46,327 bases of DNA from positions 1 through 46,327 of the forward strand of contig CAWCLK010000048.1 in the NCBI GenBank assembly GCA_963796225.1, written 5' to 3'. Of the stretch, positions 33,263-41,355 are shown in pieces. The number at the start of each line of letters is the position of its first letter. Positions within the stretch are counted from its first letter, which is position 1. The notes below the pieces were generated by a model, which worked only from the letters and a program-made list of their open reading frames with translations, was not told the DNA's origin and made no database searches. A program made the translations under genes and the position numbers. Origin of the DNA: CAWCLK01 sp963796225 (lineage in GTDB: Bacteria; Actinomycetota; Nitriliruptoria; Nitriliruptorales; Nitriliruptoraceae).

Positions 33263-34993
33263 GTGACCACGATCGACCAGACCGGCTTCTTCCAGGACGG
33301 CCCCCGTCTGCACGACGAGTGGGCCGACGACCTCGTCCTGCAGCGCCACCTCGAACGGGTCCTGCCGGCCGACGTGCTGGCCGACATCACCCCCTCGCTC
33401 GCCGAGATGGGACAGCTGGCCGCCGGCGAGCTGTTCGCCCTCTCCCGCGAGATGGACCGTCGCGAGAACGAACCCCGCCTGAAGCCCTTCGACGCCTGGG
33501 GCCGCCGGGTCGACGACATCGAGGTCGCCCCGCAGTGGGAGCGCATCGGCCGGTACGCCGCCACCCACGGCGTGGTGGCGACGGGCTACGAGCGCGCCCA
33601 CGGCGAACACTCGCGGCTGCACCAGTTCGCGCTGGCCTACCTGTACGGGCCGTCCTCGGCGCTGTACTCGTGCCCGCTGGCGATGACCGACGGGGCGGCG
33701 AAGACGCTGCTGCACCACGGCGACCAGGACCTGGTGGACCGGGCCCTGCCGCACCTGACCAGCCGTGACCCCGAGACCTTCTGGACCTCGGGCCAGTGGA
33801 TGACCGAACGCACCGGCGGCTCGGACGTGGGCCTGTCGGAGACCACGGCCGTCAAGGACGGCGCCACCTGGCGACTGCACGGCACGAAGTGGTTCACCTC
33901 GGCGATCACGTCCCAGATGGCGCTGACCCTGGCCCGCCCCGAGGACAACGGCCCGGGCGGCAAGGGCCTGGCGATGTACTACCTCGAGGTGCGGGACGAC
34001 GCGGGGCGGCTGAACAACATCCGGGTGCTGCGCCTGAAGGACAAGCTCGGCACCCGCCAGATGCCGACCGCCGAGCTGGCGCTGGACGGCACGGTCGCGC
34101 ACCTGGTGGGCGAGCCCGCCAACGGGACCCGAAACATCACCCCGATGCTGACCGTCACCCGCCTGTGGAACTCCGTCATGGCCGCCGGCGGGCTGCGCCG
34201 CGTGGTCGCCCTGACCACCGACTACGCCCGCCGTCGCGAGGCCTTCGGCCGCCTGCTCGTCGACCAGCCCCTGCACCAGGCCACGCTGGCCCAGCTGCGG
34301 GTACGGCACGCCGCGTCGACCGCCATCGCGTTCCGCGTGGCCGAGCTGCTCGGCCGTGAGGAGGCCGGCACGATCACCGAACCGGAGGCCCGCGCGCTGC
34401 GACTGCTGCTGCCGGTCACCAAGCTGCTGACCGGCAAGCAGGCGGTCGCCGGGGCGTCGGAGGGACTCGAGGCCTTCGGCGGCGCCGGGTACATCGAGGA
34501 CACCGGGCTGCCGGTCCTGCTGCGTGACGCCCAGGTCCTGTCGATCTGGGAGGGCACGACCAACGTGCTGTCGCTGGACGCGCTGCGTGCCGTGCAGCGC
34601 GAGGACGCCCTGCCGGGCTACCTGGCCGAGATCCGTCGCCACGCCGAGGCCGCCACCGACCCGCGCCTGGCACGGGTCGGGCGCGAGGCGGTCGACGCGG
34701 GCGACCACGCCGCCGCGTGGCTGCAGCAGGCCATGGCCGGACCGGGCATCGAGGCGGTCCAGCACAGCGCCCGCCGATGGGCCATGACGCTCGGCCGGGC
34801 CATGCAGGCCGCACTGCTCGTCGCCCAGGCCCAGCACGACCTCGACACCCACGCCGACGCGCGGGCCGCGGCGGTCGCGCTGCGATTCGCCGCCGCGGGC
34901 ATCGACGACCTCGAGGACGCGGGCGCGATGCAGCCGGCCGATGCCGCCCTCACGGCCGAGCACCCCCTCGACATCGCGGATCTGGCAGACTGA
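33263..34993 (+). CDS. AidB-like acyl-CoA dehydrogenase
   Basis: 576 residues from GTG 33263, with TGGAGGGGA as ribosome site. It is longer than beta-oxidation dehydrogenases, and the reading matches the AidB/large clade: CPLAMTDGAAKTLLHHGDQD, WMTERTGGSDVGLSETTA, HGTKWFTSAITSQMALTLAR, LGTRQMPTAELALDGT, and EAFGGAGYIEDTGLPVLLRD with SIWEGTTNVLSLDALRA near the FAD end. AidB of E. coli protects DNA in the alkylation response; in actinobacteria this clade may act on acyl-CoA, and which holds here is not known. It is divergent from WS/DGAT. Confidence 0.87.
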   Translation: MTTIDQTGFFQDGPRLHDEWADDLVLQRHLERVLPADVLADITPSLAEMGQLAAGELFALSREMDRRENEPRLKPFDAWGRRVDDIEVAPQWERIGRYAATHGVVATGYERAHGEHSRLHQFALAYLYGPSSALYSCPLAMTDGAAKTLLHHGDQDLVDRALPHLTSRDPETFWTSGQWMTERTGGSDVGLSETTAVKDGATWRLHGTKWFTSAITSQMALTLARPEDNGPGGKGLAMYYLEVRDDAGRLNNIRVLRLKDKLGTRQMPTAELALDGTVAHLVGEPANGTRNITPMLTVTRLWNSVMAAGGLRRVVALTTDYARRREAFGRLLVDQPLHQATLAQLRVRHAASTAIAFRVAELLGREEAGTITEPEARALRLLLPVTKLLTGKQAVAGASEGLEAFGGAGYIEDTGLPVLLRDAQVLSIWEGTTNVLSLDALRAVQREDALPGYLAEIRRHAEAATDPRLARVGREAVDAGDHAAAWLQQAMAGPGIEAVQHSARRWAMTLGRAMQAALLVAQAQHDLDTHADARAAAVALRFAAAGIDDLEDAGAMQPADAALTAEHPLDIADLAD

Positions 34994-34996
34994 TCA

Positions 34997-35017
34997 GACC
35001 TGACGACCCGTCAGGTC
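34997..35017. promoter_or_regulatory. perfect 21-base palindrome, possible operator
   Basis: GACCTGACG-ACC-CGTCAGGTC, nine-pair arms with a three-base centre, starting four bases after the acyl-CoA dehydrogenase stop and ending 31 bases before the SRPBCC gene start. There is no T-run, which favours an operator (TetR-type sites are often TGACnnnnnGTCA) over a terminator. Confidence 0.5.
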
Positions 35018-35047
35018 CGTTCCGTTCCGCCGCCCCGAGGAGCCCCC

Positions 35048-35554
35048 GTGCCACCGCTGCGCCTCACCGGCCCGGTCGTCTTCGCCGCCGCGAGCCACCG
35101 CTACACGACCACCGTCGACCTCGACTGCACCCCGGAGGCGCTGTTCGACGTGTTCGCCGACGCCGAGGCGTGGACGGTGTGGGCCGGCCCGATCCAGCAG
35201 GTGGAGTGGACCTCGCCCCTGCCGCCCCACGAGGGCGCGACCCGGGTGGTCCGGCTCAGTGGCGGCATCGAGCTGACCGAGCTGTTCACCGCCTGGGAGC
35301 CCGGACGCCACATGCAGTTCGTGTTCACGGAGTTCCCCCGCCCCGGCATCGACGGCTTCGGCGAGGACTATCGGGTGACCGACCTCGGCGACGGGCGGTG
35401 CCGGCTGCGATGGACCATGGCGCTGGTGCCGGCGCCCGGCCTGGCCGCCGCGCTCATCGGGCTCACGGGCTGGACCACCGGCCCGCTGTTGCGCCGGATG
35501 GCGGCATCGCTGCAGTCCTACGTCCGCGACCGCGTGGTCGAGCCGGTCGCCTGA
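35048..35554 (+). CDS. SRPBCC (START/polyketide-cyclase-like) family protein
   Basis: 168 residues from GTG 35048. Helix-grip fold with YTTTVDLDCTPEALFDVFAD, then AWTVWAGPIQQVEWTSP and FGEDYRVTDLGDGRCRLRWT and a long C-terminal helix. These proteins bind hydrophobic ligands; no catalytic motif is evident. It follows the AidB-like gene by 54 bases holding a palindrome, so it may be in the same transcript or separately controlled. Confidence 0.75.
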   Translation: MPPLRLTGPVVFAAASHRYTTTVDLDCTPEALFDVFADAEAWTVWAGPIQQVEWTSPLPPHEGATRVVRLSGGIELTELFTAWEPGRHMQFVFTEFPRPGIDGFGEDYRVTDLGDGRCRLRWTMALVPAPGLAAALIGLTGWTTGPLLRRMAASLQSYVRDRVVEPVA

Positions 35555-35584
35555 GTCGCACGTCGGTCGGTCGAGCCGCCCCTG

Positions 35585-35611
35585 TTGCGCTGGCGAGTCG
35601 TCGGGTACGGT
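35585..35611 (+). promoter_or_regulatory. candidate cspA promoter
   Basis: TTGCGC (35585-35590) and TACGGT (35606-35611) spaced by 15 bases, upstream of the cold-shock gene. The spacing is shorter than the usual 17. The leader to the ATG would be about 80 bases, in keeping with the long leaders of cold-shock mRNAs. Confidence 0.4.
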
Positions 35612-35695
35612 GATCCGCGCGCAACCGGTCGGGGGAGTCGTGTTCCCGACATGCGGAACGACCCGATCGGCATGCAGCACGACAGGAAACACACC

Positions 35696-35899
35696 ATGCC
35701 AGAGGGAACCGTCAAGTGGTTCAACGCCGACAAGGGCTTCGGGTTCATCACCCCGGCCGAGGGCGGCGACGATCTCTTCGTCCACTTCTCCGCGATCGAG
35801 ATGGAGGGCTACAAGTCCCTCGACGAGGGGCAGCGCGTCAGCTTCGAGGTCGGCCAGGGCCAGAAGGGTCCGCAGGCGACCAACGTTCGCCCCGTCTGA
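35696..35899 (+). CDS. cspA: cold-shock protein
   Basis: 67 residues from ATG 35696, with AGGAAA upstream. It carries the RNP1 motif KGFGFITP and the RNP2 motif DLFVHFSAI, with GTVKWFNADKGFG at the start, so it is a nucleic-acid chaperone of the CspA family. Monocistronic, with its own promoter candidate and a strong terminator at 35965-35989. Confidence 0.95.
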   Translation: MPEGTVKWFNADKGFGFITPAEGGDDLFVHFSAIEMEGYKSLDEGQRVSFEVGQGQKGPQATNVRPV

Positions 35900-35964
35900 T
35901 CCCATCGATCGCCGGGTTCGCCTGAGCACCCATCACGCTTTCGAACGAACTCGCGACATCGGAC

Positions 35965-35989
35965 AGGCCCCGCCCTCGCGGCGGGGCCT
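35965..35989 (+). terminator. intrinsic terminator of cspA
   Basis: Ten-pair stem AGGCCCCGCC/GGCGGGGCCT, loop CTCGC, followed by TTTCT. It stands 65 bases after the cspA stop, and also just beyond the stop of the convergent kinase gene (36007), so it may serve both. Confidence 0.8.
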
Positions 35990-36006
35990 TTCTGGTGCGC
36001 CAGGCC

Positions 36007-37746
36007 TCAGGGTTCGGGGAGGGCCAGGGGCAGCTCGAAGGAGAACCGGGCGCCCCGCCCGTGCTCCGACCACACCTCCATGCGGCTGCCGTGCGCTTCG
36101 AGGATGCGCTGGGACAGGGCGAGCCCGAGTCCCAGCCCCCGGCTCTCGCGCGTGGTGCTCGGTCCGCCACGGAAGAACCGGTCGGTGAGCCGCGGCACGT
36201 CGTCGGGCGCGACGCCGGGCCCGTCGTCCTCGACGTCGACGCGTGCCACCGGCCCGGTGGCGCGCACGCGTACGGTCACGGTGGTGCCGGGTGGGGTGTG
36301 CCGCGCGGCGTTCAGCAGCAGGTTGTCCACGACGCGGTCGAGCTGGCCCGGGGCCCCGAGCACGTGCACGGCACGGTCGGCCTCGACCCGCACGTCGTGG
36401 CCGTCGAGGACGCTCGACAGGCGATCGATGCCGTCGCCGACCAGTCGGGTCAGGTCGACCGGCTGCAGCGAGGCATCGACGGCGCCCCGCTCGATGCGCG
36501 CGAACTCGAGCAGTGCCCCCAGGGTCGACTGCAACGTCTCGGCGTTGGCGATGGCACGGCGCATGAGGTCGTCGCGGATCTGCCTGGGGAGCTGCCCCTC
36601 GCGCTGGTACAGGGTCTGCAACCCCCCGAGGATCACGGTGATGGGCGTACGCAGCTCGTGGGAGACGTTGGACAGGAAGTCGTCCTTGAGCCGGCCCAGC
36701 TCGTCCAGCTCGGCCACGGCCGCCCGTTCGGCTGCGAACCGTCGGGCGTTGCCCAGCGCCTGGGACACGAGCCGACCCAGCAGGGTGAAGGCCTCCAGGC
36801 GTGACTGGTCGACCTCGGACTCGCACAGACCTCCCACGAACAGGGCCACGACGTCCCGGTCCACGACCACCGGCGAGATCACGACGGCGTCGATCCCGCG
36901 GGCCGCCATCTGCGGGTTGGGCTGGGGCCCGTCGAGGTAGTGGTCGCGCACGACCTGCCGCCGCGATTCGACGACCTCGCGCACCAAGGGCCCCAGGGGG
37001 AAGAACTCGGTGTCGAAGACCGGGCCCACCCGGCTGCGCTCGACGACCATCCGGTGGTGGTCGTCGGCGCGCTCGGTGACGACCACGACGTCGAACCCGA
37101 GCCGCATGGCCGCGTCCGCGACGCGTTCGGGAACGAGGGTGGGGTCGAGCGTCGAGACCTGCTCGGCCGAGGCGGCCACCGTGGCGATCAACCCGGCACG
37201 CCGCCGGGAGTCCGCCAGCACGCGAGCGACCATGTCCCCGATCCCGTGCCCCACCAGGCCGACGGTGACGATGACGATGCTGGCGGTCACGAGGAGCGGC
37301 TGGTCGGACCCGGCGGCCAGCTCGGTGATGACGGCGCCGATCAGCGACAGCGCGGTCACACGCAGCGCGCCCGGGGTGGGCAGCAGCACCGCGAAGAAGG
37401 ACCCGATGATCAGGAAGTAGAGCCACGACCCGGGGCGCGGGATCGCCAGGCTGAGGTTCACCGTCACGACGAGGATCATCGTCAGCGCCCACACCTCGGC
37501 GTGGGCGTGGGCGCGGCCGGCCCGGATGGCGTCCTCCCAGTCGTGGCGAAGCACGACGAACGCGGTCCCCAGCAGCAGGAGGATGCAGGTCCAGAAGACG
37601 ACGGTCGACCGCACGTCGTGGGCGAGCGCGAACGTCAGGGCGACGGTGCCGACCAGCGACAGCAGCAGCGCGGCAACGCCGAGTCGCACCAGACGGCGGC
37701 CCACCGCGTGGACATCGGGCGACAGCAGGCCCGAGCCCGAGGGCAC
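36007..37746 (-). CDS. membrane sensor histidine kinase with GAF domain
   Basis: 579 residues from ATG 37746, with about six membrane helices in residues 15-170, a GAF-like domain around residues 195-325, HisKA with LSNVSHELRTPITVILGGLQ (phospho-His), N box NLLLNAARHTPPG, G1 DVEDDGPGVAPDD, and G2 GLGLGLALSQRILEAHG. No response regulator gene is adjacent, so it is an orphan. Close neighbours are cspA (convergent) and an acyl-CoA dehydrogenase on the same strand. Its signal is unknown; the fold suggests a membrane-embedded cue. Confidence 0.88.
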   Translation of the reverse strand: MPSGSGLLSPDVHAVGRRLVRLGVAALLLSLVGTVALTFALAHDVRSTVVFWTCILLLLGTAFVVLRHDWEDAIRAGRAHAHAEVWALTMILVVTVNLSLAIPRPGSWLYFLIIGSFFAVLLPTPGALRVTALSLIGAVITELAAGSDQPLLVTASIVIVTVGLVGHGIGDMVARVLADSRRRAGLIATVAASAEQVSTLDPTLVPERVADAAMRLGFDVVVVTERADDHHRMVVERSRVGPVFDTEFFPLGPLVREVVESRRQVVRDHYLDGPQPNPQMAARGIDAVVISPVVVDRDVVALFVGGLCESEVDQSRLEAFTLLGRLVSQALGNARRFAAERAAVAELDELGRLKDDFLSNVSHELRTPITVILGGLQTLYQREGQLPRQIRDDLMRRAIANAETLQSTLGALLEFARIERGAVDASLQPVDLTRLVGDGIDRLSSVLDGHDVRVEADRAVHVLGAPGQLDRVVDNLLLNAARHTPPGTTVTVRVRATGPVARVDVEDDGPGVAPDDVPRLTDRFFRGGPSTTRESRGLGLGLALSQRILEAHGSRMEVWSEHGRGARFSFELPLALPEP

Positions 37747-37826
37747 GGACCAGGGCCGTCGCCGTCGTTCATGGTCGGGCTGCAGCCGAGACCTCCCCGT
37801 GTGCCCCCGGTGACGCTACCCCGCGA

Positions 37827-37892
37827 TCAGGCCGAGACGCCGCCGAAGCTGCGCGCAGCGCCCCACCGCGCTCAGGCCGAGACACCGCCGAA
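37827..37892 (-). repeat. duplicated 21-base tail of acyl-CoA dehydrogenase gene
   Basis: The last seven codons of the 37872-39113 gene (reading FGGVSA and stop) occur again 45 bases downstream at 37827-37847, with one base different. The spacing is a multiple of three and both copies end in TGA, so the copy looks like a small in-frame tail duplication that is no longer translated. Confidence 0.6.
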
Positions 37893-39113
37893 CGATCGCG
37901 CGATCTGGCGGCCGATGACCAGCTGCTGGATCTCCTTGGTGCCCTCGAAGATCTCGTAGATCTTCGAGTCGCGGTGCCACTTCTCGACGTCGAACTCGCG
38001 CGAGTACCCGAACCCACCGTGGATCTGGATGGCCTCGTCGGTGACCCGGACGGCGGTGCGCCCCGCGTGCAGCTTGGCCATGGACCCCTCGCCGTAGCGG
38101 TAGGTCGCGCCGGTGGTGCCCATGTTGATCCCGCGCCAGCACAGCAGCCGGGCCGCGTCGATCTCGGTGGCCATGTCGGCGAGCTTGAAGGCGATGGCCT
38201 GGTGGCGGATGATCGGCACGCCGAAGGTCTCGCGCTGCATGGCGTACCGGACCGACTGCTCGAAGGCCGCACGGGCGATGCCGACGGCCTGGATGCCGAC
38301 GATGGGGCGGGTGGCCTCGAAGGTCGACAGCGCGCCGGACTTGGACTTCTTCGCCTTCTCGGGGTTGGTGGCCCGCTCGATCTTGGCGTTCAGCTTGTCC
38401 TCGCCGCCGAGCAGCTGGTCGTCGGGGACGAAGACGTCCTGCAGCGCCAGCTCGGCGGTGTGGGACGCCCGGATGCCGAGCTTCTTGGTCTTGGCGGTCT
38501 GGGAGAAGCCCTCGGCGTCGGAGGTGACGATGAACGAGGCCTGGCCGCGGTGGCCGAGCTTGGGGTCGACGGTGGCCACCACGATGTGCACGTCGGCGAT
38601 GCCGCCGTTGGTGATCCAGATCTTCTCGCCGTTGAGCAGCCAGCCGCCGTCGACCTTCTGGGCGCGGGTGCGGATCTTGGACACGTCCGACCCGGCGCCC
38701 GGCTCGGACACGCAGTACGCCCCGACCTTGATGTCGTCGACGGTGCCGAAGATGCGGGGCGCCCACGTGGCGATCTGCTCGCCGGTGCCCGCCGAGGCCA
38801 GGCCGGCGAGGGCGAGGCCGGACCCGAAGATGGCCAGGCCGATCCCGGCGCAGCCCCAGAACAGCTCCTCGATGATCAGCGCCGACGTGATGCCGGTCGG
38901 GTCCTGGCCGGCCATCGTGTAGTAGTCCATCCCGTACAGCCCGACCTCGGCGGCCTTCTGCACGATGGGCCACGGGAACGACTCGGTCTCGTCGTAGTAG
39001 CGGTGGGCCTTCATGCCCTCGACCTCGGCCTCCCGCATCTCGTTGTTGGCGAAGTCGTGCGCCCAGCTGCGCGCGGCTTCCTGTTCCTCGGTGAGCGCGA
39101 GGCTGAAGGTCAT
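37872..39113 (-). CDS. acyl-CoA dehydrogenase
   Basis: 413 residues from ATG 39113. Motifs in order: YCVSEPGAGSDVSKIRTRAQ (FAD), WITNGGIADVHIVVATVD, ALSTFEATRPIVGIQAVGIA, FGVPIIRHQAIAFKLADMAT and IHGGFGYSREFDVEKWHRDS; the catalytic Glu is in KIYEIFEGTKEIQQLVIGR near the end. It removes hydrogens at C2-C3 of an acyl-CoA; the chain length is not decidable. It fits with ccrA and WS/DGAT as acyl-CoA metabolism, but no electron-transfer flavoprotein gene is in the window. Confidence 0.93.
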   Translation of the reverse strand: MTFSLALTEEQEAARSWAHDFANNEMREAEVEGMKAHRYYDETESFPWPIVQKAAEVGLYGMDYYTMAGQDPTGITSALIIEELFWGCAGIGLAIFGSGLALAGLASAGTGEQIATWAPRIFGTVDDIKVGAYCVSEPGAGSDVSKIRTRAQKVDGGWLLNGEKIWITNGGIADVHIVVATVDPKLGHRGQASFIVTSDAEGFSQTAKTKKLGIRASHTAELALQDVFVPDDQLLGGEDKLNAKIERATNPEKAKKSKSGALSTFEATRPIVGIQAVGIARAAFEQSVRYAMQRETFGVPIIRHQAIAFKLADMATEIDAARLLCWRGINMGTTGATYRYGEGSMAKLHAGRTAVRVTDEAIQIHGGFGYSREFDVEKWHRDSKIYEIFEGTKEIQQLVIGRQIARSFGGVSA

Positions 39114-39344
39114 GGGCGGATCCTCGTCGACGGGGCGGCAGGACGTCGACTCTAGGTGGCGAGCACGCTGGTACCCTCCTGACGTATCGAGACGCGCCCC
39201 TCGCCATCGAGGTGGCGCACATCCAGGGCCCCCGGGACATCGTCCCGGCCGGCCCAGCAGAGAGCGCGACGGCCGAGTCGCTCTTCGCGGTCCACGCGAT
39301 GACGATGTCTGGCGGTCGCACGACAGAGACCACCGGACTGACAA

Positions 39345-41312
39345 TTGAGTGAAACCGCACCCACCTTCACCGACTTCGGCGTGGAGGAGGTTCTCGCGAA
39401 CGCGCTGCGTTCCAAGGGGATCATCCACCCGTTCCCGATCCAGGAGCTCACGCTCCCGATGGCGCTCAAGGGCGCCGACCTCATCGGCCAGGCCCGCACC
39501 GGCACCGGCAAGACGCTGGCCTTCGGGCTGCCGCTGCTCCAGCGCGTCGACCCGGACCTGAAGAAGACCCAGGCCCTGGTCATCGTCCCCACCCGCGAGC
39601 TGTGCCTGCAGGTCGCCGACGACCTCACGGTCGGCGCCGACCGGGGCGTGAGCTCCATCGCCATCTACGGCGGCGTGGGCTACGACGAGCAGATCGAGGC
39701 CCTGACCGGCGGCGTGCACGTCGTCATCGGCACGCCCGGCCGCACCCTCGATCACCTCGGCCGTGGCAACCTCGACCTGTCGAACGTCCACACGGTCGTG
39801 CTCGACGAGGCCGACGAGATGCTCGACATGGGCTTCCTGCCCGACGTCGAGCGGCTGCTGACCGAGGTCCCCGACGACCGCCAGACCCTGCTGTTCTCCG
39901 CCACCATGCCCGCGGTGATCGTCAAGCTGGCGCGGCGCTTCATGTCCAAGCCGACGTTCATGCGGGCCGAGGCCGAGGAACGCCAGACCTCCACCAACGT
40001 GGACCAGCACTTCTTCCTCGTCCACCGCATGGACAAGCCGCGAGTGCTCGCACGCATCCTGCAGTCCGACGACCGCGGGGGGGCCTTCGTCTTCACGCGC
40101 ACCAAGAACATGGCGGACCGGCTCGTGCGCGAGCTCGAGGACCTCAAGGTCAGCGCCATCGCCGTCCACGGCGACCTGCGCCAGACCACGCGCGAGAAGA
40201 ACCTCGACCGCTTCCGCGCCGGCAAGGCCGACGTGCTCGTCGCCACCGAGGTCGCCGCCCGCGGGCTCGACGTCGACAACGTCACCCACGTCTTCAACTA
40301 CGACTGCCCCGACGACGACAAGATGTACCTGCACCGGATCGGGCGAACCGCCCGCGCCGGCAACAAGGGCGTCGCCGTCACCTTCGCCGAGTTCAACGAG
40401 ATCGACCGGCTGAACGTGATCCGCAAGGCCGTCGAGGCCGACACCGAGGTGGCCGAGGTCTTCTCGACCTCCGACCACCTCACCGAGCTGTTCGACCTGC
40501 CCGAGGAGACCCCCTGGGACCACATGTCCCGCACCGGGGGCAGCAGCAAGGGCAAGGGCGGCAGCAGCAGGAGCGGTGGCAGCAAGGGCGGAAGCGGCAA
40601 GAGCGGAGCGGTGGCGATGACCGGCGCCGGTCGTCCAGCGACGGCCGCAACAAGTCGCGCCGCGGCTCCGACGGGTCCCGCCCCGCATCACGGGACCGGC
40701 AGCGCGACCAGGCGTCCACGACCGAGACGACCGAGAGACCAGGACACGGGCCGCTCGCGTGACCAGGGGCGCGACGACGCACGCACGTCCGACGACGGCT
40801 CGCGCGGTCGCACCCGCACGCGCACCCGGACCCGGGCGCGATCGACCGAGTCGTCCAGCAGCAGCGACGACCGCGGGTCCTCCCGGTCACGCTCCGGCGG
40901 CGACGAGAGCTCGTCGGGCTCGGGGTCGTCGACGTCCGGCTCGTCGCGGTCGTCGTCCTCGGGGCGCACCCGCGCCCGGACCTCGCGTTCGACGTCGTCC
41001 GACGGGGCGTCGTCCCGGGACAGCTCGTCGAAGGGCGACTCGTCCAGGAGCAGCTCGTCGAAGAGCAGCTCGTCCAAGGGCGGCGACACGTCCTCGGGGT
41101 CGTCGAAGGGCGGGTCCTCGAAGGGCGGCTCGTCCCGGTCCCGCGGCAACGGCTCGTCGAAGGGCAACGGCCGCAGCGGCGGCGGGTCCGGGTCCAACCG
41201 GGGTGGCGACGGCGACGGCAGCCCGGTTCGCACCACCCGGCGCGGCGAACCGGCGCGCGGCGACGGGACACCTCGGCCGCGTCGTCGCGTCCAGGTCGAC
41301 CACCTGCCCTGA
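39345..41312 (+). CDS. DEAD-box RNA helicase with long Ser/Arg/Gly-rich tail
   Basis: 655 residues from TTG 39345 (MSETAPTFTDFG reading). Helicase motifs are full: ARTGTGKT at residues 50-57, VPTRELCLQ, VIGTPGRTLDHL, DEAD at 154-157, SAT at 185-187, ARGLDVDNVTHV and HRIGRTARAG from 330. The core ends near 395. The rest, about 250 residues, is low complexity, rich in Ser, Arg, Gly and Lys: tracts like SSSKGDSSRSSSSKSSSSKG and RTRTRTRTRARS. In the stretch 40605-40740 another frame gives a more tail-like reading (SGGDDRRRSSSDGRNKSRRG), so two compensating indels are possible. The role is RNA unwinding in ribosome assembly or mRNA turnover, by family. Confidence 0.85.
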   Translation: MSETAPTFTDFGVEEVLANALRSKGIIHPFPIQELTLPMALKGADLIGQARTGTGKTLAFGLPLLQRVDPDLKKTQALVIVPTRELCLQVADDLTVGADRGVSSIAIYGGVGYDEQIEALTGGVHVVIGTPGRTLDHLGRGNLDLSNVHTVVLDEADEMLDMGFLPDVERLLTEVPDDRQTLLFSATMPAVIVKLARRFMSKPTFMRAEAEERQTSTNVDQHFFLVHRMDKPRVLARILQSDDRGGAFVFTRTKNMADRLVRELEDLKVSAIAVHGDLRQTTREKNLDRFRAGKADVLVATEVAARGLDVDNVTHVFNYDCPDDDKMYLHRIGRTARAGNKGVAVTFAEFNEIDRLNVIRKAVEADTEVAEVFSTSDHLTELFDLPEETPWDHMSRTGGSSKGKGGSSRSGGSKGGSGKSGAVAMTGAGRPATAATSRAAAPTGPAPHHGTGSATRRPRPRRPRDQDTGRSRDQGRDDARTSDDGSRGRTRTRTRTRARSTESSSSSDDRGSSRSRSGGDESSSGSGSSTSGSSRSSSSGRTRARTSRSTSSDGASSRDSSSKGDSSRSSSSKSSSSKGGDTSSGSSKGGSSKGGSSRSRGNGSSKGNGRSGGGSGSNRGGDGDGSPVRTTRRGEPARGDGTPRPRRRVQVDHLP

Positions 41313-41326
41313 CCTCGAGGCGAGGG

Positions 41327-41355
41327 GGACCTGCGGCGGTCAGCGTCGCAGGTCC
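41327..41355. terminator. hairpin between convergent helicase and zinc-ribbon genes
   Basis: Perfect nine-pair stem GGACCTGCG/CGCAGGTCC, 11-base loop. It lies 15 bases beyond the helicase stop and overlaps the last codons of the zinc-ribbon gene (stop at 41340). There is no T-run. Confidence 0.45.

Noticed and set aside
40688..41236. Asp/Pro/Arg-rich frame on the minus strand under the helicase tail
   Set aside because: It mirrors the repetitive Ser/Arg codons of the tail; no ribosome site and no known domain.
40540..41240. Possible CRISPR-like or tandem DNA repeat in the helicase tail
   Set aside because: The repeat is at codon level (Ser, Lys, Gly, Arg) with irregular spacing; there are no constant repeats with unique spacers.
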